Of a stretch of 17,193 bases of DNA, positions 15,301-17,193 are shown piece by piece. The position numbers and the translations under genes are program-made. The notes under the pieces are model-generated. The model was not told where the DNA came from and did not search any database. It worked only from the letters and a program-made list of their open reading frames with translations. The stretch is taken from positions 1 to 17,193 of the forward strand of contig JAHFTZ010000006.1 of assembly GCA_023265355.1 (NCBI GenBank), in the 5' to 3' direction. The DNA comes from Terriglobus sp. GTDB taxonomy: Bacteria; Acidobacteriota; Terriglobia; Terriglobales; Acidobacteriaceae. The stretch's first letter is position 1. Every line of letters starts with the position of its first letter.

Positions 15301-15838
15301 CGCCGACAGTGGCGTCACTGGTCTGCGCATCACCACCGGAGGCGATGCCGAGCGATTGAAGACCACGCGAGAGAGTCTGTGCGTGGATGCCTGCGGTGGA
15401 TTCCGCTCCTGCTGCGGCCTCGCGCGCGGCGACGCGGCTGGCGAGTTCCATATGAAAGGCCGCCGTGCCTGCGTGCGCGGTCGCATTCAGCAGAATCTCC
15501 TGCGTCGTAGCGGCGAAGGCTGCAAGCTCCGCGCGAATGACGTATCGCCCGTTCCGTGGGATGGCGAGGGCGTAGGTTCCATCCACGTCCGTGGAGGTGG
15601 TGTATTTTTTCCCGGTGAGGCTATTGGTCGCGGTGATGGCGACGCCGGGCAGAGGGACGCCCGGAGACTTTGGGTCGGCGGTGACCGCGTTGACCGTTCC
15701 ACGAATCGTTTCGCCCTGACTCTCTGCGGATGCCGCAGGTGCTGCAGGCACCGCTTCGGGGGTTGTATCCTGGGCGCCGACCGGCAAGGAGACGGCAGCA
15801 CTCACCGCCATGACGAATGCCAGTAGATGTGTCTTCAA
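12335..15838 (-). CDS. Large TonB-dependent-receptor-like outer-membrane protein with carboxypeptidase-regulatory domain
   Basis: This 1167-residue protein has a signal peptide (MKTHLLAFVMAVSAAVSLPV, cut near GAQ), a carboxypeptidase-regulatory-like beta-sandwich (about 44-130: GTVNAV, then GVAITATNSLTGKKYTTSTD and VDGTYALAIP), a low-complexity region, and a large barrel from about 294 (IHGNVFYQGGNGALDA) ending QARYRF, with the terminal Phe typical of outer-membrane barrels. Barrel landmarks such as YATVPTVAQRAGDFTG are those of the Oar-like receptors expanded in Acidobacteriota. Between 130 and 294, where a plug should lie, are Ser/Gly-rich sequence and 38 residues of almost pure Gly, Met, Pro and Arg (247-284). 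The substrate is unknown; large polymers or peptides are usual guesses. The TTG start at 15838 has AAGGA 7 bases upstream and gives the Lys-containing signal n-region; the next ATG would lose it. It follows the DUF5666-like gene by 69 bases. Confidence 0.9.
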   Translation of the reverse strand: MKTHLLAFVMAVSAAVSLPVGAQDTTPEAVPAAPAASAESQGETIRGTVNAVTADPKSPGVPLPGVAITATNSLTGKKYTTSTDVDGTYALAIPRNGRYVIRAELAAFAATTQEILLNATAHAGTAAFHMELASRVAAREAAAGAESTAGIHAQTLSRGLQSLGIASGGDAQTSDATVGGGASGAALPSISGGSDLTDSVSVSGQTGITNGLANFSEDEIRNRIQDAMAQARANGGGNGDIATAVVGMLGGMMGGGPGGMGGPGGGGPGGGGRGGRGGGGFGGGAFRNMNPTAIHGNVFYQGGNGALDATPYSLTGTAVKPDYSSNRYGASFVGSPYIPGLTQPNPKQFVFLNLTGGRTITPFNAYATVPTVAQRAGDFTGLTQTVNGVATPVTIYDPSTNAPFVCNAQTNVICPDRLSSAAQNLLAYYPLPNIATNTQNYNYQRIAAAGNNTAALSARFVRNIGATPAFGGRFGGGSAGGGRRQRQDAPKSLRQNFNASFNYQHGASDSLGTFAVQDTKAASDGYGLGVGYSIGYGRFNNNTTLNWNRSHALTTNLYTGTPTDPTAAAGINVPKPSAVTPGFYSGLPVISLTNFTSFGAGNPADSVNQTIAFGDVVSWNHKKHNLRFGFDVRRIHYDVLGSSNVLGSLTFTGYATTAPSTDTTTANTPTGSSFADFLLGAPQQSKIQAASFKTYLRETVWDGYVNDDFRLLPNLTVNAGLRYEYFAPYVEKFDRLVNLDHSADFTQVAAVVANGTGPFSGKFPRSLVQPDRTMFSPRIGIAYRPKWPKQTVIRAGYGINFNTGQYSRFARSLQSQPPFSITQTNTAGQNGCGTFGTFTLANSFGCTASTTTQNNFAVNRNYRLGRVQVVNADIQKTLPLGIVLNVGYNGSFGGDLDLLRAPNHTATGVTSADATAFTYEDSIADSRFNSLTINARKRMQKGIALGASYVYGHSIDNASSIGGSGGNIIAQNDQRLDLEYGNSSFDVRHGVTGDYVFELPFGPNRAFFNQGGVMPKILDGFSVSGTFTFASGTYFTPSYASTIAQVASGGNYTLRPDRVFAQSISGPGSSSLWFNNSAFTAPTSPSGYGTASRNSIEGPGTVRMNMSLARTQSFGGTKSFEARVTANNAFNTVQYSGINTVLNSATFGRVTSTASPRQLTVQARYRF
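14987..15100 (-). repeat. Gly/Met/Pro-rich low-complexity segment in the TonB-receptor-like protein
   Basis: Residues 247-284 read GMLGGMMGGGPGGMGGPGGG and continue GPGGGGRGGRGGGGFGGG. On DNA this is a run of CC(A/T/G)CC-type codons on the + strand. The segment joins the region after the regulatory domain to the start of the barrel-like part. Confidence 0.85.
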
Positions 15839-15845
15839 ACTTCCG

Positions 15846-15850
15846 TCCTT
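15846..15850 (-). promoter_or_regulatory. Ribosome binding site for the TTG start of the TonB-receptor-like gene
   Basis: AAGGA on the - strand stands 7 bases before TTG (15838-15836). It decides for the TTG start, because no ATG or GTG upstream of the signal peptide is available in frame. Confidence 0.6.
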
Positions 15851-15907
15851 TTTGAATCGATCGCGCTCTACCGCTCAAAAATCATGTGGCCATGCACTTA
15901 GCAAAAA

Positions 15908-16675
15908 TTATTGCTGTGCAGAGGGTGGAGCGGGCTCTCCGTCTGGCCTGGGACGACGAGATTCCATGATGGTCAGCGTTGTCGGAACGAAGACGCCTGC
16001 CTTGAGTGCGCCGCGCCCGGTGATGTTTTCGCCGACCTTTACATCGGCAAGGGTGATGGATTCACCCGCTGGCGGCGTGTCAGAACCTGCACCGCCACCG
16101 CTCATACCCATGCCGGCCGCCATGCCGCGACCACCGCCGCCTTTGCGGAAAGAGGTGTTTTCGTCGACGGCGATGACCTGCTCTACGTTGTCGGGACGCA
16201 TCACGGTGATCTTGAGTTCGTCGATTTTCGTGATGTGGCCCACGATGAAGGTCTTGCCAAGGTTTTCGCGCATCTCCTTTGCGCGCGCCTTCATCTCCGC
16301 CGCCTGCTCCGGCGTCATGACCGCGACCACGGCGGCGTGGATCTCATGTTTCCCGGGTTCCTGCATACCCATGGCCATGACGTTATCGCCGACCTTGATG
16401 TCGGTGGTCTTTACGGGCTGGCGCTCTTTCATCAGACGCGTGTTCGCCGTGAGATCGACGGTGTAGGTTTCACCGGATTCGTCCTTCAGACTTAGAACCG
16501 TTTCGCTGATGGCAGTGACGGTGCCAGCGACTCCATTGCCGCGACCGAAGCCCATACCTCCGCGACGGCCCTGCCGCTGCCCGCCCCCCTGGGGAGCATC
16601 ACCTGCAGGTGCATCCTGGGCATGCATCGCCAAACTCATGGAACCTACGAGAACCAGACCGATCAGAGCACGCAT
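15908..16675 (-). CDS. Secreted protein with two DUF5666-like repeats
   Basis: The 255-residue protein starts with a signal peptide (MRALIGLVLVGSMSLAMHAQ, cut after about residue 20). Two related beta-rich modules follow: residues 48-103 (GVAGTVTAISETVLSLKD, ending KVGDNVMAMG) and 143-237 (FIVGHITKIDELKITVMRPD, ending KVGENITGRG and PTTLTIM). This V.G.I..I......V....G....V.V...T..........D.KVGD.V pattern is that of DUF5666. The second module contains a Gly/Met-rich insert (GGGGRGMAAGMGMSGGGAGS, 179-198), and a Gln/Gly/Arg-rich stretch (30-48) follows the signal. The modules are joined by a charged helix (122-140). Function is unknown; periplasmic or cell-surface location is likely. The start at 16675 was chosen for the signal peptide; GTGGGGG sits about 8 bases upstream. 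It is the first gene of the probable - strand operon with the TonB-like and VWFA-related genes. Confidence 0.8.
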   Translation of the reverse strand: MRALIGLVLVGSMSLAMHAQDAPAGDAPQGGGQRQGRRGGMGFGRGNGVAGTVTAISETVLSLKDESGETYTVDLTANTRLMKERQPVKTTDIKVGDNVMAMGMQEPGKHEIHAAVVAVMTPEQAAEMKARAKEMRENLGKTFIVGHITKIDELKITVMRPDNVEQVIAVDENTSFRKGGGGRGMAAGMGMSGGGAGSDTPPAGESITLADVKVGENITGRGALKAGVFVPTTLTIMESRRPRPDGEPAPPSAQQ

Positions 16676-16820
16676 TGTAAAAACCCCCACGCAACAACCG
16701 TATGCCATTACAGACGCATTTGTTTTGGGAAAGACGCTCTCCTGGACGAAAATCCAAAGAGGAGGCTGACTGATACACTCGCTTTCACTTCCAGCAGAGA
16801 AACCTCCGGAGAAATCGCTT
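16676..16820. promoter_or_regulatory. Divergent promoter region between the DUF5666-like operon and the OPT transporter
   Basis: These 145 bases separate two divergent starts. On the + strand, TGATACACT (16771-16779) resembles an extended -10 element, 41 bases before the transporter ATG, without a clear -35 box. No convincing - strand promoter was seen. A long frame open across this gap on the - strand has no signal sequence at its far end and is not taken as coding. Confidence 0.3.
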
Positions 16821-17193
16821 ATGTCCACGACGCACCACGCACCTACGCCGCCCTTCCGCCCCTTCGTTCCCGATAGCGAGAACCGGCCTGAACTTACGGT
16901 TCGGGCGATCCTGATTGGAGCGGTCTTTGGCGTGCTCTTCGGCGCGGTGACGGTATATGTCGGCCTCCGCGCCGGTCTGACGGTGGGAGCTTCGATCCCG
17001 ATCTCGGTGCTGTCGATCTCGATCCTGCGCGTGCTGGGGCGGTCGTCCATTCTGGAGAACAATATTGTTCAGGCCACAGGAAATGCGGGGCAGTCGATCG
17101 CCAGCGGCGTGATCTTTACGCTGCCTGCGCTGATCTTTCTGGGCTTCGACCTGGAGTATGCGCGCATCTTTGCGCTGGCGCTGTTTGGCGGTT
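16821..17193 (+). CDS. OPT-family oligopeptide transporter, N-terminal part (runs off the window)
   Basis: The first 124 residues are visible. A short hydrophilic start (MSTTHHAPTPPFRPFVPDSE) is followed by the first membrane segment and YVGLRAGLTVGASIPISVLS, then ENNIVQATGNAGQSIASGVI and FTLPALIFLG. These are hallmark N-terminal motifs of the bacterial OPT family, integral inner-membrane transporters of oligopeptides or metal-chelate compounds. Many relatives, as I recall, have AGES where this one has AGQS; whether that matters is unknown. The ATG at 16821 has GGAG at 16808-16811, 9 bases upstream. It is divergent from the DUF5666-like operon, and a peptide importer next to an outer-membrane receptor operon could be a functional link. 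The substrate cannot be told from this part. Confidence 0.88.
   Translation, partial: MSTTHHAPTPPFRPFVPDSENRPELTVRAILIGAVFGVLFGAVTVYVGLRAGLTVGASIPISVLSISILRVLGRSSILENNIVQATGNAGQSIASGVIFTLPALIFLGFDLEYARIFALALFGG

Noticed and set aside
14717..15826. 369-codon open frame on the + strand opposite the barrel gene
   Set aside because: It is an antisense shadow rich in Arg/Gly from complementary codons, with no signal, motif or ribosome binding site.
16676..17062. N-terminal extension of the DUF5666-like protein to 17062
   Set aside because: It would bury the signal peptide and run antisense through the OPT gene; the ATG at 16675 is directly followed by a signal sequence.

Overview
The window is a moderately GC-rich chromosomal segment from what is most likely an Acidobacteriota member of the class Terriglobia (Acidobacteriaceae-like: Granulicella, Terriglobus, Edaphobacter and relatives). 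The main evidence is a protein of the acidobacterial VWFA-related type directly coupled to a very large TonB-receptor-like protein with an N-terminal carboxypeptidase-regulatory domain, together with paired kumamolisin-type (S53) peptidases. This is inference from protein families. No rRNA or tRNA is present to anchor taxonomy.

Left part, + strand: the 3' end of gatA, whose conserved C-terminus is split by an in-frame TAA (100-102); a small secreted Gly/Tyr-rich repeat protein (282-665) with a strong terminator; a soluble transhydrogenase, sthA (907-2304); then two tandem S53 peptidases (2450-4054 and 4268-5854). Each of the last three genes is followed by a related 3' module: a REP-like element starting around GCAGA, then a hairpin built on GGGGGTACCC.

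Middle: der (EngA, double GTPase; 6028-7929, - strand) carries an unusually long Lys/Ala-rich N-terminal extension. It is divergent from a DinG/XPD-like iron-sulfur helicase (8055-10070, + strand). The 36 bp between the helicase stop and the next, convergent gene consist almost wholly of another copy of the REP-like element.

Right part, - strand: a probable three-gene operon read from 16675 down to 10107. It encodes a secreted protein with two DUF5666-like repeats, a 1167-residue TonB-receptor-like outer-membrane protein with a Gly/Met-rich stretch where a plug would be expected, and a secreted VWFA-related protein. The last two genes overlap in a TTGA stop/start junction and both appear to start with TTG. 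A divergent OPT-family transporter (16821 onward, + strand) runs off the window.

Functionally most of the window is housekeeping (tRNA amidation, redox balance, ribosome biogenesis, DNA repair). The accessory part is the envelope/secreted operon on the right and the duplicated acid-peptidase-type genes on the left. Nothing here is a recognisable defence or mobile system. The most interesting unexplained items are the gatA nonsense codon, the repeated 3' elements, the divergence of the two peptidases at their calcium site, and the DUF5666/TonB/VWFA operon.
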